Source: Candidatus Cloacimonadota bacterium (GTDB taxonomy: Bacteria > Cloacimonadota > Cloacimonadia > Cloacimonadales > JAFGVF01). From it: a stretch of 34,753 nucleotides of DNA. The stretch is taken from NCBI GenBank assembly GCA_016838885.1, contig JAEKNW010000298.1, positions 1-34,753 on the forward strand. The letters run 5' to 3'. Of this stretch, positions 1-8,926 are shown one piece after another; within the stretch, counting starts at the first letter, position 1; each line of letters starts with the position of its first letter. The position numbers were made by a program, and so were the translations under genes. A model generated the notes under the pieces. That model worked only from the letters and a program-made list of their open reading frames with translations, did no database searches and was not told the DNA's origin.

Positions 1-185
1 AATGCAGTAGATCTTTGAGAATAGCACTATATTCTTTTGCAAAAGTAACTTCCATAATTTTCATGAATATATATATTATATGCCTTCAAATTCTGTAAGC
101 TATTTTGCTAAAAGAATCTGTACTCTTCGCCTGTGATACGTAGCTTTAGCGAAGTATTACTAAAGCTCTACTGCACCATTCGGGT
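1..185. mobile_element. MITE-like palindromic element, copy A (longest form, left end cut by window)
   Basis: The sequence starts inside a terminal inverted repeat (AATGCAGTAG) and ends in the opposite copy (CTCTACTGCACCATTCGGG, 166-184). Between them lies the longest interior of the family: a palindromic ATTCTTTTGCAAAAG motif, an AT-rich centre (GAATATATATATTATATGCC) and a matching TTTTGCTAAAAG on the other side. About 30 bp near 128-160 (around CCTGTGATACGTAGC) are not seen in copy F, so this copy may carry a small insertion. It is followed by TTA at 186-188. There is no ORF inside, so it would be non-autonomous. The family assignment rests on comparison with the other copies in this window. 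Confidence 0.75.
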
Positions 186-207
186 TTAACCCAAATAATG
201 CAGTAGG
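186..207. repeat. Solo terminal repeat A' abutting copy A
   Basis: TTA (186-188) is followed by ACCCAAATAATGCAGTAG, which is one end of the MITE-like family without its partner. It lies back to back with the right end of copy A, giving the local palindrome GGGTTTAACCC. The sequence then runs into the A-tract of the argF terminator, so the rest of this copy is missing or was replaced. Confidence 0.65.
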
Positions 208-208
208 A

Positions 209-245
209 TAAAAAAAAAAAGGGTTATGAACTTAATCATAACCCT
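209..245 (-). terminator. Rho-independent terminator of argF
   Basis: Read on the minus strand, a perfect 9-bp stem GGGTTATGA/TCATAACCC with a 6-nt loop is followed by an uninterrupted run of 11 T. It lies 23 bp past the ornithine carbamoyltransferase stop codon. Confidence 0.9.
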
Positions 246-267
246 GACAAATTTATTGCTTTAGTAA

Positions 268-1269
268 TTAGTCACCTAAAGTAGCAACCATCACAGCTTT
301 AATAGTATGCATTCTGTTTTCAGCTTCATCAAAGACAACTGAGTTTTCAGATTCAAAAACTTCATTAGAAACTTCTTGAGAATCTATGCCATATTTTTCA
401 AAAACTTCTTTACCAACAGTAGTATTTAAGTCATGGAAAGCAGGTAAACAGTGCATAAAGATAGTTTCTTTTTTGCCTGTCATATCCATCATAGCTTTGT
501 TAACTTGGTAAGGTTTAAGAAGATTAATTCTTTGTTCCCAAACTTCAGCAGCTTCACCCATAGAAACCCAAACGTCTGTGTAGATTGCATCTGCATCCTT
601 AACACCGGCAGGGATATCTTCAGTAAGAGTAATTTTAGCTCCTGTTTCTTTAGCTATTTCCATACATTTAGCAACTAAGTCATCGGTTGGGAAGAGAGAT
701 TTAGGGGCAACAATTCTGAAGTCCATTCCCATCTTTGCAGCACCTATCATGAGTGAGTTACCCATGTTATTTCTACCATCGCCAACATAAGTGAACACAA
801 CTTCATTAAGAGGTTTTTTGATGTGTTCTTGGATGGTAAGTAAGTCAGCAAGAATTTGAGTTGGGTGATATTCAGTAGTAAGACCATTCCAAACAGGAAC
901 ACCTGCGTATTCAGCTAATTCTTCAACAACAGCTTGACCGAAACCTCTGTATTCAATACCATCATACATTCTGCCTAAAACACGAGCAGTATCTGCCATA
1001 GATTCTTTATGACCAATTTGAGAACCTGAAGGTCCTAAATAGGTAACATGAGCACCTTGGTCAAAGGCTGCAACCTCGAATGCACAACGTGTTCTGGTTG
1101 ATGCTTTTTCAAAGATAAGAGCAATGTTTTTACCTTTAAGTCTTGCTTGCTCTGTACCGGTATATTTAGCTCTCTTTAAATCTCTTGAAAGGTCTAACAA
1201 ATAATTGATTTCCTTTGGAGTGAAATCAAGTAATGTGAGGAAATGTCTGTTTCTTAAATTAAAAGCCAT
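268..1269 (-). CDS. argF: Ornithine carbamoyltransferase
   Basis: It catalyses carbamoyl phosphate + ornithine <-> citrulline + phosphate in the cytoplasm. The carbamoyl-phosphate site STRTR (57-61), HPTQ (135-138), the ornithine-binding loop SMG (236-238) and HCLP (273-276) are all intact. The 333-aa length is normal for the family. The start is supported by AAGGAG seven bases upstream of the ATG. The N-terminus (MAFNLRNR) and the overall sequence resemble catabolic ArcB-type enzymes more than short anabolic ArgF forms, so arcB is the likely alternative name; no arcA or arcC is in view to settle it. It is the last gene of a long minus-strand block, 105 bp after the preceding barrel gene, and has its own terminator. 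Confidence 0.96.
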   Translation of the reverse strand: MAFNLRNRHFLTLLDFTPKEINYLLDLSRDLKRAKYTGTEQARLKGKNIALIFEKASTRTRCAFEVAAFDQGAHVTYLGPSGSQIGHKESMADTARVLGRMYDGIEYRGFGQAVVEELAEYAGVPVWNGLTTEYHPTQILADLLTIQEHIKKPLNEVVFTYVGDGRNNMGNSLMIGAAKMGMDFRIVAPKSLFPTDDLVAKCMEIAKETGAKITLTEDIPAGVKDADAIYTDVWVSMGEAAEVWEQRINLLKPYQVNKAMMDMTGKKETIFMHCLPAFHDLNTTVGKEVFEKYGIDSQEVSNEVFESENSVVFDEAENRMHTIKAVMVATLGD

Positions 1270-1374
1270 AATTAACTCCTTAGATATATATTTTTCTAAT
1301 TACCAAAAAATAGTAAGCAATTTTTATAGCAAGGAAATTTTTAAGCTGAATGCATTATTGGCTTTAATTCGCTT

Positions 1375-3126
1375 CTAATTGAGGAAGTTCCAGGAGATTA
1401 AGACAGTGATAGATTGAGGGATAGTTCTATGTCCTGTAATGATTTGATTATCAAGAATATTCTTCCAATAAGCGTTTATTTCAAAGAGTTTTGTAATTTG
1501 GAAACCCAGATAAATATCGAGGAGAGAGCTTTGAGGATAGAGGACTTCAGCAGAATTTTCCCAAGCTAGATAGGCATCAAAATAGTGATGAGCTAATCCG
1601 GTTTTGATAAAGTTATTATGATTCACATCGCGTGAGATTTCTAATGAATTGGTAAGCATAGCCTTGGGGAGATAGTGGATGTCATAATTATCATAATCTT
1701 GATAGAATCTCATTAAGGAAGATAACTTGAAGGCATACTTGCCTAGAGAATAAAAAATATCACCGGCAAAGTGAGTTTTTATGGCTTGATAATCTTTAGC
1801 AAAGGGCGAATTTAGTAAATCTGTTTCAATATTTGCATTGCTGATAGCTGCTTCCAGGTTTATGTGGGAAGAAGAAAAGTGGAGATTTAGGCCGGTATTA
1901 TTCTTTTCATTAAGATAGAAGGGGGTATTTATAGGATTATCATCTGTGTCAGAAGTAAAGTCAGGAAAGAGATTTTCTTTTTTAAGAGTTTGTCGGAAAT
2001 GAGAAAATGCCCCAAATTTCCAGTTTTCAGTCAAGGTATAACTAAGTTCCGAATTAGTTAAAAGCTGGTAGGGGTAGGTTAGGACGATTCTATTGCTTAA
2101 GTTCAGATGGTCATAATCTGATGAAAGATAAAGATCTAAGACTTGGTCAAGATCAGATGATAAGGAGTTTAATTCCTGACTATAAAAATCTTCTTGGTGG
2201 AAGAAGTATTCATAGTTAATCTCACCATGCCAGTTCCTAGCATTAAAATCTTTATTTAAAAGGATTTGAAAATACTCTCTTTTTAGGGTTCTTGGGGTTA
2301 TTCTCTGATAATTTTCTGCAGAATATTTAAGACCAAACTTAAGTAAATTGTTGTTGTAGAAAGCTGAAAAAGATTGGCTATTCTCTTCAAATATTGTAGA
2401 GTTAAGCCTAAAAGCAGGAGAAAGACGATAATAGGGTCCTTCAAAAGAAACAGAGTTAAAAGCAATATCCAGGTAACTATTCTTAAAAGGAATAATTAGA
2501 TTACCAGTAGTATTAGAAGCTAGTTCACTCCCATTATAGAAATCAGCTTTAACGAAATTCATTCTGAAATCTAAATTATATCGATCGAAGAATTTGTTCT
2601 TTTTTAGGGCTACATAACCGGTGCCCAAATCATAATCTCCGGTAGAGGCAACTACTTCGATTGCTGTAACCGGTAAATCATAATATTCTTTATCTAAGTG
2701 GTAGAAATCTCCTGATAGGGTTTCTCTATAAAATCTATTATAATGTTGAAGTTTTAAATAGGTAGGGGAGAGTGAGTTAAGTTCTGTAAAGTTATCCTTG
2801 CGGATGAAGTAGTTATCAGTACTAAGTCCAAATAGATGTCCCTGAATTGACCAGAATAGTTTTTTGTTAGGGTCGCTTCGAAAACTTTCTCGACTTTCAC
2901 TCTTGTATTTTTCCACTCGTTCAAACAAGTTCAAATAGTCTGAATAATCAACTTCAGTACTAGTCTCATCTAAGGAATCAATAAGAGTTAGCATCCCCAA
3001 TGAATCAAGGCGGGCCTGATTAAAGAGGAGGGAATCACTAACAGTAGCCAGTGAATCGGATTGAGCATTACATAAAGTAACTGCTAGTAAGAAAGAGATT
3101 ATTGCACAATATATTTTTAATTTCAT
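1375..3126 (-). CDS. Predicted outer-membrane beta-barrel protein, family not recognised
   Basis: The 583-aa protein begins with a clear signal peptide (MKLKIYCAIISFLLAVTLCNAQ, cleavage expected after NAQ). After a short acidic linker and a predicted helical stretch (about 45-75), most of the protein alternates short polar turns with aromatic-rich amphipathic strands, as in outer-membrane barrels. The last 50 residues (LFEINAYWKNILDN...) resemble the final strands of TonB-receptor or porin barrels, but no TonB box or plug domain is seen. A ribosome site AAGGA precedes the ATG. It lies 69 bp downstream of the MlaF ATPase gene on the same strand, so it may belong to the lipid-transport operon. 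Substrate unknown; a porin or a structural barrel is equally possible. Confidence 0.65.
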   Translation of the reverse strand: MKLKIYCAIISFLLAVTLCNAQSDSLATVSDSLLFNQARLDSLGMLTLIDSLDETSTEVDYSDYLNLFERVEKYKSESRESFRSDPNKKLFWSIQGHLFGLSTDNYFIRKDNFTELNSLSPTYLKLQHYNRFYRETLSGDFYHLDKEYYDLPVTAIEVVASTGDYDLGTGYVALKKNKFFDRYNLDFRMNFVKADFYNGSELASNTTGNLIIPFKNSYLDIAFNSVSFEGPYYRLSPAFRLNSTIFEENSQSFSAFYNNNLLKFGLKYSAENYQRITPRTLKREYFQILLNKDFNARNWHGEINYEYFFHQEDFYSQELNSLSSDLDQVLDLYLSSDYDHLNLSNRIVLTYPYQLLTNSELSYTLTENWKFGAFSHFRQTLKKENLFPDFTSDTDDNPINTPFYLNEKNNTGLNLHFSSSHINLEAAISNANIETDLLNSPFAKDYQAIKTHFAGDIFYSLGKYAFKLSSLMRFYQDYDNYDIHYLPKAMLTNSLEISRDVNHNNFIKTGLAHHYFDAYLAWENSAEVLYPQSSLLDIYLGFQITKLFEINAYWKNILDNQIITGHRTIPQSITVLISWNFLN

Positions 3127-3195
3127 AAAAGAAATCCTTTTACATCTTATTTTTTACAATAAAATATAAAAGGATAAATTTAACAAGAAAAAAAA

Positions 3196-3939
3196 TTAGA
3201 AACTACCGATTTCGAAAAATTCTTCGACTTGGGGTATTCCTGATTTCTTCGCTTGGTCCAAAGTCCCAGCGAAGAGTAGTTTTCCTTTATGTAAGTAAAT
3301 GATTCTATCTGCAATTCTGTGGATTGAAGCTAATTCGTGGGTAACAATGACCATTGACATATTCAGTTGATTCTTAAGGTTTATTATCAGCTTATCCAGG
3401 TCAGCACTGGTAACAGGGTCAAGTCCGGCAGAAGGTTCATCACAAAAGAGGATTTCTGGTTCCAAAGCTAAAGCCCGAGCCAAGGCAGCTCTCTTTTTCA
3501 TACCTCCAGATAGTTCAGAGGGGGTAAGATAGACTGCATGATCCAAGTTAACAAGATGGAGCTTGGTCTTGATTATTCTGTCAATAATCTCACGAGTTAG
3601 ATTTGTATGTTGTTCTAAAGGAATAGCGACATTGTCATAGACAGTTATGGAGTTCAACAGAGCTCCATTCTGGAACAACATCCCAGTTCTTTTGAGTATT
3701 TCATTAAACTGATCATCGTCTAAATTTAAAACCTCTTCTCCAAAAATCTCAACTTTACCCGAGAAAGGTTGATACATACGGAGTATATTCTTGAGTAGGG
3801 TAGTCTTGCCACAACCACTAGTCCCGAGAATTACAGTAACTTCGCCCTTGTACATTTCTACAGAAATACCATCTAGAACAATGTTATCACCATATTTTGC
3901 CACAAGGTCAGTAGTTTTAATAATAATATCTTTTTTCAT
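3196..3939 (-). CDS. mlaF: Lipid-transport ABC ATPase, MlaF family
   Basis: This is the cytoplasmic ATPase that would drive the MCE lipid transporter. It shows Walker A GTSGCGKTT (39-47), a Q-loop at FQN (89-91), the signature LSGGMKKR (143-150), Walker B EILFCDEP (162-169) and the switch histidine H201. The LSGGMKKR form of the signature is typical of the MlaF/TTG2A/MKL group. Length (247 aa) is normal. It starts 2 bp after the stop of the permease gene, so the two are almost certainly translated together. The mlaF name is by family; the direction of lipid movement cannot be read from sequence. Confidence 0.93.
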   Translation of the reverse strand: MKKDIIIKTTDLVAKYGDNIVLDGISVEMYKGEVTVILGTSGCGKTTLLKNILRMYQPFSGKVEIFGEEVLNLDDDQFNEILKRTGMLFQNGALLNSITVYDNVAIPLEQHTNLTREIIDRIIKTKLHLVNLDHAVYLTPSELSGGMKKRAALARALALEPEILFCDEPSAGLDPVTSADLDKLIINLKNQLNMSMVIVTHELASIHRIADRIIYLHKGKLLFAGTLDQAKKSGIPQVEEFFEIGSF

Positions 3940-3941
3940 AA

Positions 3942-5018
3942 TTATAAGTAGATTAAGCTAAATGCTGCATCGGCTAAGATAACAGCAAAGATTGAAGTAA
4001 CAACAGAGCTGGTAGTTGCTTTACCAACACCTTCAGCTCCTCCGGTAACTTTCATCCCATAATAGGCACCAATGATGACTATTAACCAGCTGAAAGTGAT
4101 TGTTTTTATTAGGGTAATAATAATGTCTTTCACAGCCAAAATATTAATCGATCGAGAGATATAGACTTCTAAAGCTACATCTAAAAAACCAACAGAAATC
4201 AATAATCCTGCTCCCATACTAATCAGAATTGAGAAAGCTACAAGGATAGGCATAGTTAAGGTAATTGCATGAAATTTAGGAACGATGACATATTTGATCG
4301 GATTCAAAGCCATCATTTTCAAGGCATCAATCTCTTCGGTTACCTTCATCGTGGCTATCTCTGAGGCAATGGCTGAACCAGATCTACCTGCAATAATAAT
4401 AGCCGTGATTAAAGGCCCCATCTCTCTAACAATAGAGATACTTAAGAGATCAGCTATATAGACATTAGCTCCGAATTTTTGAAGTTGAAAGCCGGATTGC
4501 AAAGTTAGAATAAAGCCAATCACAAAAGATAATAAGGCTACAATAGGTAAGGCATCTAAACCGATAGCAATTGCTTGCTCTGTAACTGAACCTTTACGTC
4601 TGCCTTTTTTATTTACTATTCCGGTAATACTCCACCAAATAGTATCTGAAGCTAAATATAGACCATCAACAATTTGTTTGATAAAGGAAAGAAAATTATC
4701 TCCAGTTTTTACAAAAATATTATCAGGGACAGGTTTAACAGCAGATTCACCTTTGATAGTCTTGAAAATCTCTATAGTTTTCATAATGGTAGGGTTACCA
4801 TTCTCTAAAGATTCAGAGGTGAGTTTATTTCTGTCAAGAATAGTCTCGATAAAGGAAACTCCTGCTCCGTCAATCTCTTCTACATCTTTTAAATTGAGCT
4901 TGGAAATCTTTTCTTTGCCGAATTTATGGTCAAAGTCTTTTAGCAAGACTGTAATATTAGCAATCACAATTTTACCAGAAATATTCAAGGTTTGATCTTT
5001 TATACTAAGTTTACTCAT
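3942..5018 (-). CDS. mlaE: MlaE-family lipid ABC permease with N-terminal STAS domain
   Basis: This is the inner-membrane permease of the MCE system. Residues 1 to about 105 are soluble and look like a STAS domain (KLNLKDVEEIDGAGVSFIETIL pattern), the fold of MlaB, which in E. coli is a separate protein. Residues of about 145-358 carry the MlaE membrane domain with several hydrophobic segments and the conserved stretch ELGP-like REMGPLITAIIIAGRSGSAI followed by EIATMKVTEEIDAL, the coupling region that contacts the ATPase. The gene begins 6 bp after the stop of the lipoprotein-barrel gene and ends 2 bp before mlaF. STAS-MlaE fusions are known in several phyla, so the domain order itself is not new. 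Confidence 0.93.
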   Translation of the reverse strand: MSKLSIKDQTLNISGKIVIANITVLLKDFDHKFGKEKISKLNLKDVEEIDGAGVSFIETILDRNKLTSESLENGNPTIMKTIEIFKTIKGESAVKPVPDNIFVKTGDNFLSFIKQIVDGLYLASDTIWWSITGIVNKKGRRKGSVTEQAIAIGLDALPIVALLSFVIGFILTLQSGFQLQKFGANVYIADLLSISIVREMGPLITAIIIAGRSGSAIASEIATMKVTEEIDALKMMALNPIKYVIVPKFHAITLTMPILVAFSILISMGAGLLISVGFLDVALEVYISRSINILAVKDIIITLIKTITFSWLIVIIGAYYGMKVTGGAEGVGKATTSSVVTSIFAVILADAAFSLIYL

Positions 5019-5024
5019 AATATC

Positions 5025-7145
5025 TTAAAAGAAGTAGGATAAGCGGATGAATGAGCTAGTTTTATAAACAAAGTAGTCTCTGTAATTTTTATCATAATTA
5101 ACATCAAACCTGACGTCCCAAGAGACATTTCTAATTAACTTCAAATTAAAGACATTAATAAATTCGAAGGTGGGATCTCCATCTCCTTGTAGTGGTACTA
5201 ATAAATCAGCTGTTGATGACCACGATAATCTAATCTGCGGAATATTAAAATTACCAACAATTGAAGTTGCAATACCTCTTGTAGATGTATCAGGAATTTG
5301 TCTGTAAATATTGAATCCATTTGCATCTGTTCTATCAAAAACCAAGACCTCATTATTATAAGTTTGAAGCCAGCCCAAACCAGCTCTGAAATTAACATTT
5401 CCATATCTGTTCAAACCTACTCTCCAGTTTAAACCTATATCCTCTTTTAAAGTTAGAGGAAATAGAGGATCTTGCAGAGTTATGTCATCTTTGTTAAGTA
5501 AAGAATCAATCAAAGAGCCTTGTTGATTATATACAAGATAATCTGTCTCGGAATTGAAATATTGACGTTTCGGCAAGAAATGAGAATTTGCATCTAATCT
5601 TCCATAAAAACCAATGTTGTTCCAAATGTTATAAATCACTGTATTGTTAATTCTAAAATCATCAACGGAAATCTTTAAATCCTGATCAGATTCTTTATTG
5701 AATCCAAGCTCCCAGTTGACTCTTCCATCATAATTTAAGTTATCTTTTTCGTATTTAATTCTTGTGTCTAATTGACTGCTCAAGGTGATATTTTCATCGA
5801 ATGAGTCCTCTTCAGTTTCGTTATTAGCATTTATATTGAAGTTGAGGTGGAAGGCATTTTGAGTGTTCCAGTTAGATTCATTTAACAAAGCTTCAGTTTC
5901 TTGGGGGTGAATTCCTGCACCTAGAAGTTTCCCGTTAGTTCCATCAGGGTCAACAACCATTGTAAGATTATAGTGCTTTCCAGATTCTAAGGTGATTGTA
6001 GTAAAATCAATATAGGAAGAAAAAGAGGCACCATCAACAGTAATGAAATAGAGGTCAGGTTTCAATATCCACACTCGATTTTCTTCACCAACTTCGTCTG
6101 ATGCAGATAGATCATTTCCTACTGATTCATTTGAATTACCTTTAAAAATTTCGTATCTCATTCTGACATTAGTTTTCCCACTATCAATAATTTTTATAGT
6201 CAAAGAACTCCAGGTAGGTGTAACAATAGTTCTATACTTTGGTTTAACTTCAGTTGGGTGGATTATTTCCGTTTCTTGTCCTCGACCAAGATAGAGGGTA
6301 TATTTCCCTACCGGCAAGGTTATTACTTCTCCCATATCGATCTCATAATCTGATTCAGTTTCAGTACTTCTTATGAAAACCTTAGGAGCAGTAGTGCTTG
6401 TTGATAGATTTGGTACTAACAACTCACCTGTTGTCTCCTCATAGTCATCATCAGCAAGCTTTTCAAAGTCATCAATATTATCAAGCTTATCTGCATTTAG
6501 TTCAGGTATTAGATTTTTGCTTTCTATTCCATTAACAAAGTAATCTTTAGACTTCATTAAAAATTTGTCATACTCTTCAGAGATTATTACTGAGAAAGTT
6601 TGGACTATTGAACTCATATCACTATCTAATACGGGCTCAGTTCTATTTGATCTGTGAACAACAACTATATTCTGTTTAGCGTTCCTTAAATAAAAGTCCA
6701 TTTTAACATGAGCAGAAACTCTTTCATTAACATTAACTTGTTCAATACTAGCAACAAAGCTATCAATATAAAAATCAGGAAGAGTTGTAAAAAAGTCTCT
6801 TTGGGCATTATCAAAAAAGTTATATCTGTTAGCTTTTTGTAGCAGCAATTGGGGTATTGAATTATAGAGTTTATCTGCCCATACTGCTTCATTGGAATAT
6901 GAAATAGTATTTATTGAGTTTTTTGATACTATTTGATTTCTTTGATATGAACGGGGAATCTGAGATTCAGTAATCTCAACACTATAGGGGAAGGGAACAG
7001 TTTGTTTTAATTCTTCCTTATCTAAATGGGGGAAGTAATCTAAGATGTAGTATTTAACTTCAACTATATCTCTGTTGTTAGAACATGCGCTAAAAAAAGT
7101 TAACACCAAAAACAATATTATTATTAAAAAATATATTTTTTTCAT
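5025..7145 (-). CDS. Lipoprotein with ABC-transport auxiliary domain fused to a predicted outer-membrane barrel
   Basis: The start is moved from the track's GTG to the ATG at 7145, which has AGGAG five bases upstream; this gives 706 aa. A lipoprotein signal ends in FSAC (Cys21). Residues of about 30-205 resemble the PqiC/ABC_trans_aux lipoprotein domain (starts VKYYILDYF, then a SYSNEAVWADKL-type stretch). A Thr/Asp-rich linker (about 215-250) leads to a beta-rich middle region (about 255-410). From about 425 to the end there are repeated amphipathic strands with DxR/NxR patterns, ending RLSYFF, the C-terminal Phe typical of barrels recognised by the BAM complex. It lies between the MCE and permease genes. 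Each domain alone is familiar; I do not recall this combination. The barrel call is from strand patterns only. Confidence 0.72.
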   Translation of the reverse strand: MKKIYFLIIILFLVLTFFSACSNNRDIVEVKYYILDYFPHLDKEELKQTVPFPYSVEITESQIPRSYQRNQIVSKNSINTISYSNEAVWADKLYNSIPQLLLQKANRYNFFDNAQRDFFTTLPDFYIDSFVASIEQVNVNERVSAHVKMDFYLRNAKQNIVVVHRSNRTEPVLDSDMSSIVQTFSVIISEEYDKFLMKSKDYFVNGIESKNLIPELNADKLDNIDDFEKLADDDYEETTGELLVPNLSTSTTAPKVFIRSTETESDYEIDMGEVITLPVGKYTLYLGRGQETEIIHPTEVKPKYRTIVTPTWSSLTIKIIDSGKTNVRMRYEIFKGNSNESVGNDLSASDEVGEENRVWILKPDLYFITVDGASFSSYIDFTTITLESGKHYNLTMVVDPDGTNGKLLGAGIHPQETEALLNESNWNTQNAFHLNFNINANNETEEDSFDENITLSSQLDTRIKYEKDNLNYDGRVNWELGFNKESDQDLKISVDDFRINNTVIYNIWNNIGFYGRLDANSHFLPKRQYFNSETDYLVYNQQGSLIDSLLNKDDITLQDPLFPLTLKEDIGLNWRVGLNRYGNVNFRAGLGWLQTYNNEVLVFDRTDANGFNIYRQIPDTSTRGIATSIVGNFNIPQIRLSWSSTADLLVPLQGDGDPTFEFINVFNLKLIRNVSWDVRFDVNYDKNYRDYFVYKTSSFIRLSYFF

Positions 7146-7156
7146 AAGCACTCCTA

Positions 7157-8116
7157 TTAATCTCCTCTTAGAAGAATTGTGGGATTATCATTTATCTGCT
7201 TAGTGAAATCATTAAGATTTTCCATAGCTTCACGAGCAGAATCTAAAATGTCTAAGATATCTCTTCTTGATCTAATAACAGTATTATCAACATTAGTAAT
7301 CATTGACTCAAATCGAATCACAGAATTATTCAAACTGGTAACAAGCAAATTCAGATCAGCTTCAGCCAAATCTGTCGAAATCGTATCCAGGTTGGTAATA
7401 ATGTTGTTTATTGAACTGCTATTTAGGATGTTGTTCAAAGCTGTAATCGACTGAGTAGTAGCTGTAACTAATGTATCTAATTTCACTTCTAGAACATTGG
7501 TAAATTTAGCTACATCTCCTGAAATCAACTCCAAATTATGCATAGTCCCCTCTAGAGTGGAACGATTCTCTGTCAAAATGGCATCAAGATTTCCTATTAT
7601 AGAGGCAATATTATCAATGTTGTCTTGATCTGCAATTCTGTTTAGACTCTTGATTAGCTCATCTAATTGTTCTGTTATCGAGACAGCTTTATTGGTAATA
7701 GTCCCGAAGAGAGATTTCTCAACTTCTATATAGGAAGCTGGTGGTAAGAGCTTTGATTCATTGGTACCTCCCTTAATCTCGATAGCATGTAATCCCGTGA
7801 TCCCCACCGGAGATAGCGAAGCCTTGGCATCGTTTTTGATTGGTGTACCACCCCTAATACTTATTGTAACAATTATTGATGTTACATCCTCAGGAGATAT
7901 TATAATCTCATCAACCCTTCCAACTCCGATTCCTTGATAATTAACCTTACTACCAACATCTAATCCTCCCACTGATTCATTACGAAAATTGATGTAGTAG
8001 ATGTCACGCTTTTGGGATAAATTTGTCCCAGCTATGACAGCTATGGTAATAATTATTAAGGTAAAACCGGTTATTAAAAATACTCCAAGACGATATTTCT
8101 GAGCTTTATTCGCCAT
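7157..8116 (-). CDS. mlaD: MCE/MlaD-family lipid-binding protein
   Basis: This is the periplasmic substrate-binding subunit, held by one N-terminal membrane helix (about 9-29). The MCE domain follows (about 38-125), with the hallmark GGLDVGSKVNYQGIGVGRVDEI. The remainder (about 140-310) is a long, heptad-like helical region, as in MCE proteins that form extended needles or tunnels. The length (319 aa) exceeds E. coli MlaD (about 180 aa) because of this helical tail. The gene overlaps the end of the PhzF-like gene by 11 bp and is followed 11 bp later by the lipoprotein-barrel gene, so the set is one transcription unit. With no MlaC or MlaA present, the tail may bridge the periplasm to the lipoprotein-barrel; that is inference. 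Confidence 0.92.
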   Translation of the reverse strand: MANKAQKYRLGVFLITGFTLIIITIAVIAGTNLSQKRDIYYINFRNESVGGLDVGSKVNYQGIGVGRVDEIIISPEDVTSIIVTISIRGGTPIKNDAKASLSPVGITGLHAIEIKGGTNESKLLPPASYIEVEKSLFGTITNKAVSITEQLDELIKSLNRIADQDNIDNIASIIGNLDAILTENRSTLEGTMHNLELISGDVAKFTNVLEVKLDTLVTATTQSITALNNILNSSSINNIITNLDTISTDLAEADLNLLVTSLNNSVIRFESMITNVDNTVIRSRRDILDILDSAREAMENLNDFTKQINDNPTILLRGD

Positions 8117-8921
8117 AGTTACCTGCCATTAATGTTCCTTCTAAAATTATAGTTGCAAGCCCCAAAATTGAGACATACGCTTCTTCATTCCTAATTTCCA
8201 TTTTGCCTCCACGAGCAGACATTTGTTCTATTTCAATACTATCTTTATCTAATTTATTAAACCAATATTCTGATACTACCAAGCCTGCAGAACCTGTTAC
8301 CGGGTCTTCAGGAATACCTTCCCATGGATCAAAAAATCTCATTCTTACTAGTCCCGCGTGTTGATTACTTATCACCAACCCCCTAATTTCAGGAAGTATC
8401 TTACTTAGTTCTATAATTCCATGGCTTTCTATCATAAAAGAGGATATGTTAAGTTCATCTGCTACAAAAAGACACAAGTAGTGGTTTACTTCACTAAACA
8501 AAATATTCCTTTTAATCCCAAAAGCAAAGAATTCTTTGATTTCATCGTATTTATCAATTTGAATTAATCTGTCCTTAGGGAAAGTCATTTTTATCTTATC
8601 TCCTTCTTGAGAACAAACTAAGATACCATATTTTGTGATGAATTTCACAGAATTTAAGTTTGCTGCTAAAAATGTGAAAAAAACTTTGGCTGAAGCTAAG
8701 GTTGCATGACCACACAAAGAAACTTCTGTAGTAGGTGTGAACCATCTCAATCCGTATATATCTTTATCCTGCTTGATCAAAAAAGCAGTTTCTGAAAAGC
8801 CAATCTCTTGAGCAATTTTTTGCATTAAATTGTCAGACAATTCTTTATCTAGTAAAACTACTGCAGCAGGATTTCCTTTAAAAGGCTGATCTGTAAATGA
8901 ATCAATGTAATATATTTTCAT
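8106..8921 (-). CDS. PhzF-family isomerase/epimerase-like protein
   Basis: The family has a two-lobed DapF-like fold and includes isomerases of small metabolites; for most members the substrate is unknown. Seen here: DSFTDQPFKGNPAAVVLL near the N-terminus, the catalytic-glutamate region EIGFSETAF, the glycine/histidine motif CGHATLASA and the C-terminal DPVTGSAG. The track start is a TTG; I place the start at the ATG at 8921 (MKIYYIDSF), giving 271 aa, because the family begins there and a -10-like TATTAT lies over the earlier codons. It is first in the lipid-transport operon and overlaps the MCE gene by 11 bp. A link to lipid transport is not known. Confidence 0.9.
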   Translation of the reverse strand: MKIYYIDSFTDQPFKGNPAAVVLLDKELSDNLMQKIAQEIGFSETAFLIKQDKDIYGLRWFTPTTEVSLCGHATLASAKVFFTFLAANLNSVKFITKYGILVCSQEGDKIKMTFPKDRLIQIDKYDEIKEFFAFGIKRNILFSEVNHYLCLFVADELNISSFMIESHGIIELSKILPEIRGLVISNQHAGLVRMRFFDPWEGIPEDPVTGSAGLVVSEYWFNKLDKDSIEIEQMSARGGKMEIRNEEAYVSILGLATIILEGTLMAGNYGE

Positions 8922-8926
8922 AAAAC

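Noticed and set aside
4678-4995. Plus-strand ORF of 105 aa
   Set aside because: It lies antisense inside the STAS part of mlaE, has no ribosome site, and its composition mirrors the other strand.
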